Part shown: in pieces, positions 26,508-36,245 of the stretch
Layout of the letters: the number at the start of each line of letters is the position of its first letter
Position numbering within the stretch: the first letter of the stretch is position 1
Source: JAHRVQ01 sp029941905
Lineage (GTDB): Bacteria; Pseudomonadota; Gammaproteobacteria; Pseudomonadales; Azotimanducaceae
Direction: 5' to 3'
Length of the DNA: 64,000 bases
Assembly (NCBI GenBank): GCA_029941905.1
Contig: JAPYTQ010000003.1
Span: 62,001 to 126,000 of the forward strand
Program-made: the position numbers and the translations under genes
Notes under the pieces: model-generated
Databases searched by the model: none
Told to the model about the DNA's origin: nothing
Seen by the model: the letters and a program-made list of their open reading frames with translations, nothing else

Positions 26508-27188
26508 CTAGGTTTGCAACATATTCCTTGCGCCTTTGACAAACTTCTCTTCGTCTTTACCTTCGAGCAGGTCGGGTGGGGGTGCAGGAATCTGGATCCC
26601 TTTCCGGCAGCCGGGGCGCTGCTTCATTTGATCCAGCCAGCGATCGAGGTTCGGTAATCCATCGCGAGATACCCCTGACCACCTGTAGGTCCTTACCCAG
26701 CACCAGTTGGCGATATCAGCGATGGAGTAGTCGTCCGCGAGCCATTGCTTGTCTTGCAGACCACGGTCCAGCACCTCGAACAATCGCCTGGTTTCGTTCT
26801 GGTATCGATCGATAGCGGGTTGAATTTTTTCCGGGAAGTATCGAAAAAACACATTTGCCTGGCCCATCATGGGTCCGATTCCGCCCATCTGAAACATCAA
26901 CCATTGCATCACATTGCTGCGACCTTTCTGATCCGTTGGTAATAATTTACCGGCTTGTTCTGCCAGGTAGACCATGATCGCCCCGGATTCAAAAATTATC
27001 AGGTCATCATTGCCCCGGTCTTTAATCACCGGGATTCGGCCGTTAGGGTTCATTGCAAGAAATTCAGGTGTTTTTTGATCGCCTGCACCCAGGTTAATTG
27101 GGAAGACCTCGTAGGGAATTTCAAGCTCCTCCAGCGTGACAGAGGCCTTGTGGCCATTGGGTGTACCCGAGGTATAAAGTTCAATCAT
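26508..27188 (-). CDS. Glutathione S-transferase, YfcG/YghU-like
   Basis: A 226-residue GST. The N-terminus MIELYTSGTPNGHK lines up with E. coli YfcG (MIDLYFAPTPNGHK), including Thr9 and Asn11 that bind glutathione disulfide; NPNGRIPVI and FESGAIMVYLAE complete the thioredoxin-like G-site, and DYSIADIANWCWVRTYRW is the C-terminal helix motif. Nu-class enzymes reduce disulfides or organic peroxides. The start at 27188 is preferred (GGGAG six to nine nt upstream); the frame extends to 27260 without a better start. It diverges from the methyltransferase gene. Confidence 0.88.
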   Translation of the reverse strand: MIELYTSGTPNGHKASVTLEELEIPYEVFPINLGAGDQKTPEFLAMNPNGRIPVIKDRGNDDLIIFESGAIMVYLAEQAGKLLPTDQKGRSNVMQWLMFQMGGIGPMMGQANVFFRYFPEKIQPAIDRYQNETRRLFEVLDRGLQDKQWLADDYSIADIANWCWVRTYRWSGVSRDGLPNLDRWLDQMKQRPGCRKGIQIPAPPPDLLEGKDEEKFVKGARNMLQT

Positions 27189-27301
27189 TTGGCTCTCCCT
27201 CTTCAATTGAATTTCCGCGTGTCGGGTAAGCAGAGTAACAATGAGGGGAACTTTTGCCAAGAACCGTTAGAATTGTCAGACAATTTTTTTGGAGACGACA
27301 A

Positions 27302-28048
27302 ATGATCAAGATGCTACTAGCAGTTGCCCTGTTGACTTATCCGTTATTTTTTCAGGCTGCTACCGCCGATGTGATAGACGATGCCATTGCCAACCCGAAC
27401 CGCCCCGAGGCGGATGTTGCCAATGATCCTGGCCGAAAACCGGCAGAAGTTTTGAAATTTTTCCAGATTGAGCCAGGAATGTCCGTGTTTGATATTTTTG
27501 CCGGTGGCGGCTATTACAGTGAGCTGCTGAGCTATGTTGTCGGCCCAGGAGGATCTGTGGTTCTGTACAATAATAACCCCTGGAACCAGTTTGTTATGAA
27601 ATCTGTTGATAAGCGTCTGTTGAATAATCGACTACCCAATGTCACCAGGAATACGGCGACTCCAGAATCCCTGGTTGATATGGATGGTCAATACGATGCC
27701 GCAATATTCATTCTTGGAATGCACGATGTCTATTATTCCAATCCCGAAGATGGCTGGGTAGCTATCGACAAGGCGAAGTTCCTGGCGGGGATCTATGGTT
27801 TGATAAAAACAGGCGGCATCCTGGGTGTCATTGACCACAAGGGTTCACCCGTTGACCACGTCAACGTCGCAAAGAACTTACACCGTATTGATGAGGGGAT
27901 AGTAATCAGGGATCTTGAAGCCGTCGGTTTCACGCTCGAAGCAACCTCTGACATCCTGACTAATGAAAATGACGACTATTCAGAGTCAGTTTTCCTGAAA
28001 CAGCACCAAAGGAAAACTGATCGCAGTGTACTAAGATTCAGGAAATGA
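27302..28048 (+). CDS. Exported SAM-dependent methyltransferase-like protein
   Basis: A 248-residue protein with a signal peptide (residues 1-22, MIKMLLAVALLTYPLFFQAA) followed by a class I methyltransferase fold; motif I is VFDIFAGGGYYSELL. Homologues with a signal sequence are common in gammaproteobacteria but no substrate is known, and SAM is not expected in the periplasm, so the role is unclear. GGAG (27291-27294) precedes the ATG at 27302; an in-frame start at 27254 would hide the signal peptide. Confidence 0.8.
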   Translation: MIKMLLAVALLTYPLFFQAATADVIDDAIANPNRPEADVANDPGRKPAEVLKFFQIEPGMSVFDIFAGGGYYSELLSYVVGPGGSVVLYNNNPWNQFVMKSVDKRLLNNRLPNVTRNTATPESLVDMDGQYDAAIFILGMHDVYYSNPEDGWVAIDKAKFLAGIYGLIKTGGILGVIDHKGSPVDHVNVAKNLHRIDEGIVIRDLEAVGFTLEATSDILTNENDDYSESVFLKQHQRKTDRSVLRFRK

Positions 28049-28160
28049 TCACAGGAAGTTCGACAACCCTATTTTTTCACCGATTGAATGACGGTACGAG
28101 TCCAGATAAAGACATACCGTACTCGTAGCGGATTCCAGTAGCGAGATTGTCATCTCAAGA

Positions 28161-29048
28161 CTAATTTGCGTGCTTTGAAAGAAATGTTCGAGTCAGTGAT
28201 ACAAACTCATCGAACTGATCGTGATGCAGCCAGTGCCCGGCATTGTCGATACCCACCAGTTCGCCGTGCCGGAAGTGTTTTAGCGTATCATTTTGGCCTA
28301 TTCGTGAATCATAGCCCTGCCTGGCATTAATCAGTAACGTCGGGCAGGTAATTTTTTCCCAGAGCCTGGTCATGTCCTCAAACGTATGGCCATAGGGCCC
28401 CCGGGAATGAGTATAGTTATCGAACTTCCAGGTGTAGGTACCATCCTCGTTGCGATTGCTGCCATGCACGGTCAAGTGTCGGGCCTGCTCCTGGTCCAGG
28501 TGCGGGTTTGATTTTTGCATCCTTTGGAAAGCGTCCGACTGTGAAGTGTAGCGCTTGGGTGTTCGCCCGGCGAGAGCCCGCGTGCTGTCTATCCATTCCC
28601 TGAGTATTTGTTGTGGATGCCGGTCTTCGCGGTACCACATGGGCGTACCACCTACGCCCTCAACAGAAATCAGGCTGGCGACTTTCTCGGGATAGACACC
28701 AGCCAGTAAGCTGGCAATCGTGCCGCCCATACTATGGGCAATAATATTGACCGGTTCCAGATTTTCCTGGTGGATCAGCTGCGCCAGATCATACACATAG
28801 TCCAGATTGGTATAGGCGCTACCCTTGACCCATTCTGAATCACCATGGCCACGCAAGTCAGGTACGACCAGATGGTAATCGGGACACAGGTCATGGCTGA
28901 CCCAGTCCCAACTGTGGCAATGATCCTGAACACCGTGTATCAGCAACACATGTGGCGCTGACTCGTTGCCCCAATCCAGGTAGTGCAGGCGCAATCGCTG
29001 GGAGAAATAGCTGTGGGAGGTTGGTCTTGCCTTGTCAAAGTCGTTCAT
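28161..29048 (-). CDS. Alpha/beta hydrolase
   Basis: A 295-residue alpha/beta hydrolase. The oxyanion region is LLIHGVQDHCHSWD, the nucleophile Ser is in AHSMGGTIA, and the final His is in GIDNAGHWLHHD. No signal peptide. Proteins of this type include epoxide hydrolases, haloperoxidases and C-C bond hydrolases; the sequence alone does not separate them. It is the last gene of a minus-strand group, 30 bp after the acyl-CoA synthetase, so a carboxylester, thioester or lipid-like substrate is reasonable. Confidence 0.85.
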   Translation of the reverse strand: MNDFDKARPTSHSYFSQRLRLHYLDWGNESAPHVLLIHGVQDHCHSWDWVSHDLCPDYHLVVPDLRGHGDSEWVKGSAYTNLDYVYDLAQLIHQENLEPVNIIAHSMGGTIASLLAGVYPEKVASLISVEGVGGTPMWYREDRHPQQILREWIDSTRALAGRTPKRYTSQSDAFQRMQKSNPHLDQEQARHLTVHGSNRNEDGTYTWKFDNYTHSRGPYGHTFEDMTRLWEKITCPTLLINARQGYDSRIGQNDTLKHFRHGELVGIDNAGHWLHHDQFDEFVSLTRTFLSKHAN

Positions 29049-29078
29049 ACTGCAATCACTGTAGAGCCGAATAAAAGC

Positions 29079-30881
29079 CTAAAAAGAGACCGACCGCTGG
29101 ATGACCTGATCATAAAAGTCGCTGTCCAGGCGGGAATAGCATTTTGTTCCCGGCTTCATGACCAATAAGTCATCCTGAACTTTGTCCAGATGATAGGCGT
29201 TGTCACGCAGGTCGTTCTTCTGCAACTTGTGGGTCGTGGTGGTAGGTAGTTCTTTTAAGATACGGATGAATACCGGTCGGGCGTAGGAAGGTAAGGCATC
29301 GATCACGTGGTCGGTGAGCGCCTGCAGGTCAATGCTCCTCAGCGTCTTGCCGTCTTTTAAAACAATGGCTGCCATACCGGCCCGGCCATCTGTACCGGGT
29401 ATCTCAACTCCGTAAACGTTGGTGAAGATGATGTCGTCAAAACTGTTCATCAGTTCGCCAACCTCGTTTGTGGAAACATTTTCACTTTTCCAGCGGAAGG
29501 TATCGCCGACCCGATCGACAAACTGGTAGTGCTTTTGACCGAAGGAAAAACCGACATCAACGATCTTCATCATATCGCCGGTGTTAAAATACATGTCACC
29601 TTTTTCGAAAGCATCCCTGACTATTTTCTTGTTCGATGCCTCTTCACTGGTATACCCCTCAAACTGGGAGGTCTCCGTGATTTCGTACAATAACAAGCCG
29701 GGTTCACCGTCAGGTACTTCCTTGCATGCACCGTCTGCACTTCTTACCAATTCATCACTTGCAATATCATAGCGGCAAAGTTTTGCCGGAGTGACCCCCA
29801 TGCCCACGGTACATTCCTTGTTGAGTATATTTGCGAAGGCGCCGTTACCTTCACTCGCACCATAAAATTCACCGATACGTTCAATATCAAAACGTTTCTT
29901 GAACTCCTGCCAGATGTCCGGGCGCAGGCCATTGCCAATGATGGCGCGAATAGGATTCATCGCGTCATTCTTTGCAGGTGGGCGACTCATCAGGTAACGA
30001 ACGAACTCCCCTATATAGACGAAGCAGGTGCAGTTATATTTTCTGATATCGTCCCAGAAAGCACTTACAGAAAGCCTGCGCCGTATCACGGTGGATGCCC
30101 CAACCTGGAATGCTGCTGCCAGCCCCACCATAAGACCGGTTGCATGGTAGAGTGGCAGGCAGTTATACAGTCGGTCTGACGAATTGATTCGGAGTAGCAT
30201 TTTTGAGGCCATGAGGCTCGATACGATGACACGTTTGTTGGACAGGATTGCTGCCTTGGGTAAACCTGTAGTGCCAGAGGTAAAGATATACAAACAAACA
30301 TCACCCATGGTGACGCTATCGGTGACGGCAAGATTGTCAGCGCTGATTGATTCGTCTTTGACGTCGAGTTCAATAGCCCAGTTGGGTGGAGGATTCTCAC
30401 CTTGATCCCTGACGAAAAAGTAGTCTTCCCCGTCTTTTAGATTGAGCTCGCTGGTCACTTCACTGAGCGGCGCTATCAGCTCCTCGCCGACAATACATTT
30501 CTTCGATTTGACCAGGTTAATGCAATGTATCAGTTGTTGCCTGCCCAGGTTCGTGTTGATCATTCCTGCGATGGCACCCAGCTTTTGGATACCTAACATG
30601 CAGGCAATAAATTCAATCCGGTTTTGCATAAACAGGCTGACACAATCACCCCTGACAATGCCTCCCTGCTGCAGTCTGGTTGCCACCCGGTTGGCCCTTT
30701 CATTGAGTTCCTGCCAGTTAACGACCTGGTCTTCACAGAGCAGGGCAATGGCCTGAGGGTTCTTTCTAGCCTGTTCCTCGACAACCAGTGGCAGGGATCC
30801 AATAGTCTCCGAAGTCGGGGGTTTGGTAGTCGCGGCACTAAAAAGCACCTTAACATCGCTTAGAAAACTGGTGATACCCAT
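29079..30881 (-). CDS. Long-chain acyl-CoA synthetase, FATP/FadD6 type
   Basis: A 600-residue ANL ligase of the fatty-acid-transport-protein subgroup. Motifs: IFTSGTTGLPKAAILS (P-loop), EFYGASEGNGAF, MYFNTGDM and RVGDTFRWKSENVSTNEV, the last being the FATP-type variant of the usual core. It would couple uptake and CoA activation of long-chain fatty acids at the inner membrane. It starts 3 bp after the stop of the M28 peptidase gene, so translation is coupled, and the hydrolase follows after 30 bp. Confidence 0.92.
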   Translation of the reverse strand: MGITSFLSDVKVLFSAATTKPPTSETIGSLPLVVEEQARKNPQAIALLCEDQVVNWQELNERANRVATRLQQGGIVRGDCVSLFMQNRIEFIACMLGIQKLGAIAGMINTNLGRQQLIHCINLVKSKKCIVGEELIAPLSEVTSELNLKDGEDYFFVRDQGENPPPNWAIELDVKDESISADNLAVTDSVTMGDVCLYIFTSGTTGLPKAAILSNKRVIVSSLMASKMLLRINSSDRLYNCLPLYHATGLMVGLAAAFQVGASTVIRRRLSVSAFWDDIRKYNCTCFVYIGEFVRYLMSRPPAKNDAMNPIRAIIGNGLRPDIWQEFKKRFDIERIGEFYGASEGNGAFANILNKECTVGMGVTPAKLCRYDIASDELVRSADGACKEVPDGEPGLLLYEITETSQFEGYTSEEASNKKIVRDAFEKGDMYFNTGDMMKIVDVGFSFGQKHYQFVDRVGDTFRWKSENVSTNEVGELMNSFDDIIFTNVYGVEIPGTDGRAGMAAIVLKDGKTLRSIDLQALTDHVIDALPSYARPVFIRILKELPTTTTHKLQKNDLRDNAYHLDKVQDDLLVMKPGTKCYSRLDSDFYDQVIQRSVSF

Positions 30882-30884
30882 GGT

Positions 30885-33149
30885 CTAATCCACTTGCTGA
30901 AGATCTATTTTACGGAATAATAGCGCTTGATCGCCCTGATGCACAGGGGAGGCGAGTGGAGAACGTTTTTGCAATAGCTGACTGGCTGTGTCTGGCAGTT
31001 GTGTTGACTTGTCGGACAAATAGAGGGAAACGGGTTTAGCGGAATTAAAAGCCAGGTCCATTTCTACTTCGCGATCATAGATGTTCACTATCCTGATGAA
31101 ATACTTGTCTGCGAAGACGCCGGTCTTCACTCGGACGGCCTCGAACGCCGCACCATCAATGCTGAAACTGGTCAATTCTGAATCGCCGGGCAAAATCAGC
31201 GTCATTGCGTCAGCATTTCTTGGACTGCGGAGCAAAACCTTAACGGTCTGATGGCCACCATCCCTCACAATGTTCTGGATATCGACCTGGGGGCCCGGAT
31301 AACCTGAACCTGCTGCCTGGGTCCAGTTTTCAAATTCTGTATCGGAGAATGGCAGCAGGGCTGCTTTCTTCGTCTTGAACGGCATTAAAGACATGATGTT
31401 CTCCGGCAGCGGGTTGGGGCTTTGCAACTGGTAAAATGCATCACCAGTATCAAGGTCTTCAAAATAGCTGATGTTCAGGTGTTGTGGTCGCCACTCTGAA
31501 TAGAGCGGGTTAAACACCACAAAGCTAATCGAGACAATGGTGATTGCCACGCTTGCCAGTAGCGGAGGTATCAGTTTTGCGCCATCCAACAGGGGATTCA
31601 GGGCCGTGTTAAACAAACCAAAAAAAAGGAAAGTAGAAGCAATCAGTGTGTACCCCAGAGATTCTTCCAAGTGAAAAACTAATCCCAATGTTCCGGGAAT
31701 TACAAATACCAGGGTCAATACCTGGAACAGTTTTCTCGCCTGACCATCCATTAATGTCGAGATTGCGATGATCAGACTGGCTGACAAGGTTGGCACAACC
31801 AGCATGTTGGCAGCATCAGGAAGATAAACGACCAAAGCGGTTGTAAGAGCCAGCCAGAAAAACCAGACGCCAAATAACATGTCGTCGCGGCGAAGATAGC
31901 GGCTGGTGATCAATGAACCCAGCAACCCGCCGGTGGCAGCTGACGCGAACAGTGCGACCCGATAGGGTGTGTCATGTGCTGGCCAGGAGACGACAGTACC
32001 CTGGATGAGTTTAATCAGCTGGAACACCAGAAAACACGACAGGGCTGTTAGCAGGATAATGCCTAACGAGCTCAATGCAGCAAACGCCGCGCCCCAAAAA
32101 TTCATCTGCAGTTTGATAAATCCGTAACACAACAGAGAAAAGCTAAACAGCACCATGAATCCGTTAAGCCGTTCGTCCCAGGAAATCCACAGACCATAGA
32201 AATTCGCGAACACATGGTGTAAACCTGGCTGGCGAATACCTTCGGTAGCAAGTTTCCTGGCCAGGGGAAGCATGTTTTCGCCATGATGCTGAATGGCTCG
32301 CAGATCAATGTTTGCGACATTGTCGTTGGGTGTATGGTAGTGATTTCTTTCTCCGGCGAACGCAAAATCAATACCGTAAATTCCGGCGCGTTGAACCACT
32401 GAGAAATCAGTGTCATTAGGCATGCGCTCAAAAATTTCATTAGCGAAGGAGAATCCAACCGGGCTGCTGCTGGTCTCGCCGTAGAAATTCATCATTTTTT
32501 CGTTCTGTTGGGTTGTGCGTAATACCATGCTGACACCAGTGGTACCGCAGCCTTCGAAATCCAGCACCACGTCAATTTTTTCAGCAAGAGGGTGCTGGTT
32601 GTAGAAACCCTCGGCACCGATTAACCCCATTTCTTCGGCATCGGTGAAGAGCAACAGAATGGGATGGTTAAATGGCGCCTCAGTGTTCAGAATTCGGGCG
32701 GTTTCCAGCATGGCAACAACACCGGCGCCGTCATCGCCTGCGCCGGGAGCCATGGGTACTGAATCGTAATGGGACATTAAGGTGACATAGGGCGTATCAG
32801 GTTTACCTGGGATGACCGCAATAATATTCTCGACATATGCGCAGACGTTATATCTGTTGGCACAAGCCCAGGTATGTTGTTCAGAGGCTTCGATACCGTA
32901 GCTGGCCAGTTCATCGATAATGCGTTGTTTTACTAATTTGTTCAGCCTTGAACCCACAGGGTGCGGCTTACCTTCACGGAGCAGTTTTTTTAAGATATCG
33001 TGGGCACGAACAGCTGAGAATTCATTGGCAGGTGCTGTATCTGGTTTTACTGCCGGGGGTTGAAGTGACAAGTGTTGAACGGTGAACAAAAACACTGTCA
33101 AAAAGATCGCCACAACGGCCGCAATGTATGTAGTGATGTTGGATGGCAT
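30885..33149 (-). CDS. Membrane M28-family metallopeptidase
   Basis: A 754-residue protein: one N-terminal membrane segment (about residues 7-24), a periplasmic M28 aminopeptidase domain (about 45-315) and a multi-helix membrane domain (about 330-560), ending in a soluble beta-rich domain. The two-zinc site is visible as LMSHYDSVPMAPGAGDDGAG, FTDAEEMGLIGA (catalytic Glu pair), VLDFEG and NHYHTPND. The architecture matches ER-metallopeptidase/FXNA-like proteins. It heads a three-gene minus-strand operon with the acyl-CoA synthetase and hydrolase, an unusual partnership. It is divergent from the enoyl-CoA hydratase gene, with 40 bp between them. Confidence 0.9.
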   Translation of the reverse strand: MPSNITTYIAAVVAIFLTVFLFTVQHLSLQPPAVKPDTAPANEFSAVRAHDILKKLLREGKPHPVGSRLNKLVKQRIIDELASYGIEASEQHTWACANRYNVCAYVENIIAVIPGKPDTPYVTLMSHYDSVPMAPGAGDDGAGVVAMLETARILNTEAPFNHPILLLFTDAEEMGLIGAEGFYNQHPLAEKIDVVLDFEGCGTTGVSMVLRTTQQNEKMMNFYGETSSSPVGFSFANEIFERMPNDTDFSVVQRAGIYGIDFAFAGERNHYHTPNDNVANIDLRAIQHHGENMLPLARKLATEGIRQPGLHHVFANFYGLWISWDERLNGFMVLFSFSLLCYGFIKLQMNFWGAAFAALSSLGIILLTALSCFLVFQLIKLIQGTVVSWPAHDTPYRVALFASAATGGLLGSLITSRYLRRDDMLFGVWFFWLALTTALVVYLPDAANMLVVPTLSASLIIAISTLMDGQARKLFQVLTLVFVIPGTLGLVFHLEESLGYTLIASTFLFFGLFNTALNPLLDGAKLIPPLLASVAITIVSISFVVFNPLYSEWRPQHLNISYFEDLDTGDAFYQLQSPNPLPENIMSLMPFKTKKAALLPFSDTEFENWTQAAGSGYPGPQVDIQNIVRDGGHQTVKVLLRSPRNADAMTLILPGDSELTSFSIDGAAFEAVRVKTGVFADKYFIRIVNIYDREVEMDLAFNSAKPVSLYLSDKSTQLPDTASQLLQKRSPLASPVHQGDQALLFRKIDLQQVD

Positions 33150-33188
33150 ATGACCTTAGACTACATGATTTTACAGGAGTGAACGAGT

Positions 33189-33884
33189 ATGACAGAACTT
33201 GCGATAGTAAAAATTGAAGATGGTGTCGGGGAGTTGATACTTAACCGACCGAAACAGAGAAACTCGTTAACCGGTCCTCTGGTTCGTGAACTGCAAACCG
33301 GGCTGGAGTTGCTGGAACAAACCGATGACTGCAAGTCGATCGTGATTCACGGCGCCGAGGGTTATTTTTGCGCCGGTCTCGACTTGAAAGCGTTCGCCGA
33401 AGACCCTGCTCCTGAGTGGAGGGGTCAGTTCCAGCGAGACTGGCTCAGCTTCCATCGAACAATTTTTTGTTCTAACAAACCAATTGTAGGTGCACTGGAA
33501 GGTTTTGCCATTGCCGGTGGATCCGCACTGGCGCTGGCTTGTGATTTTCTGGTGGTTGGAAACAAGTCTTTTCTCCACGTATCAGAGGTTGAGCGGAACA
33601 TGATGGCACCCATCAATATTGCCTGGCTGACAATACGTCACTCCTACCACAGCTCCCTGAAAATGGCCTTGATGGGAGAGCGGCACTATGGAGAAGCGCT
33701 GGTTCGCCTGGGAATTGCCGACCGCAGTGTTGAGGATTCGGAGGTACTGACAGTCGCAAAGGATATTGCAGGCAGGTTTGTTGGGTTTGATTCCGCTAAT
33801 CTGCAGCAGTTGAAGCGAGCAATTCGAACGGCCGGTCAACACCAAGACTTTGATCAACTGTTAGACAGGATAAAGGCGGTTTAA
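33189..33884 (+). CDS. Enoyl-CoA hydratase/isomerase family protein
   Basis: A 231-residue crotonase-fold protein. The oxyanion-hole motifs are YFCAGLDLKAF and GFAIAGGSALALACDF, and the fold ends with a short helical tail. The position of the first catalytic Glu of hydratases is taken by the Ala-Gly-Gly-Ser stretch, so an isomerase or other crotonase reaction is as likely as hydration. It is slightly shorter than the usual 255-260 residues at the C-terminus. It starts 40 bp from the divergent M28 peptidase gene. Confidence 0.87.
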   Translation: MTELAIVKIEDGVGELILNRPKQRNSLTGPLVRELQTGLELLEQTDDCKSIVIHGAEGYFCAGLDLKAFAEDPAPEWRGQFQRDWLSFHRTIFCSNKPIVGALEGFAIAGGSALALACDFLVVGNKSFLHVSEVERNMMAPINIAWLTIRHSYHSSLKMALMGERHYGEALVRLGIADRSVEDSEVLTVAKDIAGRFVGFDSANLQQLKRAIRTAGQHQDFDQLLDRIKAV

Positions 33885-34331
33885 AATTTTCAACACGTGA
33901 CACAGTTCACATATTTATTAAGGTTTGATACTAGAAATTCTGCGTGTGCGTTTTTTCCCTCACTTGTGTGAATAAATCCCTATTTCTCTAGCGGATTTCG
34001 TCAATTTTTGAGGGTCAGATGTCGAGAAATCGACTGTAACTGGCTTGTTTCCACTGTGTTTATAGGGGATTTTAAAGATTCAAGACCTGACTTATGCACA
34101 TTTTGGGGAATTCGATCTAAATCCCGGGGTACAGATTGATTTGATTGCAAAAGCGCGTGCTTTTATATCTATGTTATTGAATATAAAGAAATAATACTTT
34201 AGCTGTACAAAAAGTATACATCTGCAAATAGTCCAATAAAACACTTGTTTTCGGCATTTCTGGTGAGTTATCACCAGACTTATCCACAGAATCTGTGGGT
34301 AAGTAGCTAAAGAGCGGCTAAATCAGGATTT
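33885..34331. other. Candidate replication origin: AT-rich region with DnaA-box matches
   Basis: This 447-bp gene-free stretch holds three perfect matches to the DnaA box TTATNCACA: TTATTCACA on the minus strand at 33967-33975, TTATGCACA at 34092-34100 and TTATCCACA at 34280-34288. Two weaker ones are TTATCACCA at 34268-34276 and TTACCCACA (minus) at 34294-34302. The last pair of boxes forms an inverted repeat (34279-34303), next to a second perfect one, TCTGGTGA/TCACCAGA (34259-34278). A very AT-rich segment (34160-34220) could be the unwinding element. dnaA, mnmG and gyrB are not nearby, and only one GATC was seen, so the call is tentative. Confidence 0.4.
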
Positions 34332-35555
34332 TTACTCCCCAACACGTACGTGTTCGGGCTGCGGAGATCGATAGTGCCAGATTTCTGAGCCCCAGAAACC
34401 GGCTGAAAAGATCAAAACTGATGCAATCATGCCGGGAATAAGGGCATTCAGAGGACCCCACAGGCCGATAATAACCCCTAGAACCATTGATCCGATGGGT
34501 GCGGCGCTCATCAGGCTTACATTATACGCCGCCATGATTCGGGCCCTGAACTCTGCAGAGCCGATTTCCTGCAGCATCAGCCGTGAAGTCGTCGTGGTGA
34601 TACCCATGTTAAACCCCCACAGGGCGGCAGCCAACCACAGGAGGGACTCAGAAGGCTTAACCCAGATCAGGATGAGAATCAGGACCCGGGACAGTTGCAT
34701 CCCAAGGTAGAGTCTCCCTGGGTGTTTGAGAGGCATGAAATTCAGCAAACCGAAATTGGCGACCAGGGAACCAAACGTAAATGTGATTAGCATATTGGCC
34801 AAGAGCGTGGCATTTCCATCATAGACGCGATTGATGATGAACGGGAATGCGACGATCCAGCCTCCTGCATTGAAAAGACTCGAAATAAAGTTAAGTCCGA
34901 TCAGGTCCCGGCAGAGTCTAAATTCCCAGACATGCTTTAGTCCCTCTGCGATGGTAGCCAGCGTGGACTGGTGACTGTTTTTCGGCGTTGGTTTTGCCGG
35001 CAAAAGCCTGCCCGTCAGGAGGCCACCCGCGACGAACACCAGGGCCTGGATAATCAGGATGAGATTGAGGCCGAGACTTTCTATTTCTCCGCCAAGTCGA
35101 GTCCCGGCAATAGCGGCAATGGATCCTATGCCGGTAGAAAGGCTGATTGCGAACTGTAGCTTTCTACCTGCGACGGCGTTGAGGATCGTATTGCGGACGG
35201 GACTGGAGGCTGAATTTAACAGGCTGGCGAACAGGGCTGTCAGGATGAGTATCCAGTAACCCAACAAGCCGTTGCAGGAAGCCAGGGCCAACACCAGTGG
35301 TGGGACTGCGCTCAGGTAGTGGGTCCGAATCAGCAGGACCCGCCCGTCCATCCGATCACCGATGACACCGCCCCAGAGCAGGAACAGAAGTCCCGGTATA
35401 CCAATCAACAGTTGTGCAAGCCCAACCCTCTCAGGCGTTTCCTGCAGCATACCAATAAGAATCCACGTCACCAGGAGCTGCTGTAAGCTGTAAGCGCCCA
35501 TCCAAAGGGCAAAGCCGCCTGTATACCAGGAAAGCTGGGACTTCTTATTTGTCAC
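34332..35555 (-). CDS. MFS transporter
   Basis: A 407-residue protein with about twelve hydrophobic helices and the MFS cytoplasmic signature GVIGDRMDGR between helices 2 and 3 (G-x-x-x-D-R-x-x-R-R/K form). The pattern resembles EntS-like or other DHA3-type exporters, which drive drugs or siderophores out with the proton gradient. Substrate unknown. Its 3' end borders the DnaA-box region. It is divergent from trmY, with only about 36 bp between the start codons. Confidence 0.88.
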   Translation of the reverse strand: MTNKKSQLSWYTGGFALWMGAYSLQQLLVTWILIGMLQETPERVGLAQLLIGIPGLLFLLWGGVIGDRMDGRVLLIRTHYLSAVPPLVLALASCNGLLGYWILILTALFASLLNSASSPVRNTILNAVAGRKLQFAISLSTGIGSIAAIAGTRLGGEIESLGLNLILIIQALVFVAGGLLTGRLLPAKPTPKNSHQSTLATIAEGLKHVWEFRLCRDLIGLNFISSLFNAGGWIVAFPFIINRVYDGNATLLANMLITFTFGSLVANFGLLNFMPLKHPGRLYLGMQLSRVLILILIWVKPSESLLWLAAALWGFNMGITTTTSRLMLQEIGSAEFRARIMAAYNVSLMSAAPIGSMVLGVIIGLWGPLNALIPGMIASVLIFSAGFWGSEIWHYRSPQPEHVRVGE

Positions 35556-35591
35556 CGATACATCTCACCAAACTATGCTACATTGCGGCGC

Positions 35592-36188
35592 ATGCCAGAA
35601 TACATAGTTCGAGCGCGAAAAGCGCCCACCGATGCGGGATTGTTCGTCAAAGCAATCGGCAGCGCGGCTCGGGTCGAATATCTGGCACAAATTATGACCA
35701 ATTGCCTGTTTGTATCCAAAGGCCATCGCCGGGACACAACATTAACCTTAGTCCTCGAAGACTCGACCGACTTCTCCAGGGCGTTGAGTCTAAATGGTGA
35801 TTCTCTCGGTTCCCTTCATGACCATACGGAAGCCGGTATGCTCAAGGTGATTGTTGAATCGTTGGCTGGCACCGCAAACTTAAGTAAAGAAGCCAGTGTC
35901 TCTCTCGATAATGGTATCGAAGTTCAGGCCATCAGTTTCGAGCATCTGGTGAAATTAAGGCTCGAAGCTCACCCGGTCTACCTGCTGGATAAAAAAGGCG
36001 AGGACATACGGTCGGTTCCCCTGGCAGATGATGCTATCTTTCTGCTCACGGATCATATTCCCATGCCGAGAAAGACCTTTAAGTCCCTGCGCCGCCAGGG
36101 AGTAAACAATTTGTCCCTCGGGCCCATCATGTTGCATACATCGCAATGTGTTGTGCTTATTCAGAATGAATATGATCGACAATTCTGA
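35592..36188 (+). CDS. trmY: TrmY-like tRNA pseudouridine-54 N1-methyltransferase
   Basis: A 198-residue SPOUT-family protein (former DUF358). It reads LFVKAIGSAARVEYLAQIM, then RDTTLTLVLEDS, and at the knot EHLVKLRLEAHPVYLLDKKG and NNLSLGPIMLHTSQ, all as in TrmY. In archaea TrmY makes N1-methylpseudouridine at tRNA position 54; bacterial homologues exist but their RNA target is not settled. The ATG at 35592 is preferred to the in-frame TTG at 35583; no clear ribosome site precedes either. It is 57 bp upstream of npdG on the same strand, so it may be the first gene of the F420 operon. Confidence 0.85.
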   Translation: MPEYIVRARKAPTDAGLFVKAIGSAARVEYLAQIMTNCLFVSKGHRRDTTLTLVLEDSTDFSRALSLNGDSLGSLHDHTEAGMLKVIVESLAGTANLSKEASVSLDNGIEVQAISFEHLVKLRLEAHPVYLLDKKGEDIRSVPLADDAIFLLTDHIPMPRKTFKSLRRQGVNNLSLGPIMLHTSQCVVLIQNEYDRQF

Positions 36189-36245
36189 TGGTCAGTCCCT
36201 ATAATCACACGCTTTTATAAATGCGCTTCATAGCAGGTAGGTGAA

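Noticed and set aside
34092..34274. 60-codon minus-strand frame in the AT-rich region
   Set aside because: Strong AT bias, no ribosome site, overlaps the DnaA-box cluster, and composition is not protein-like.
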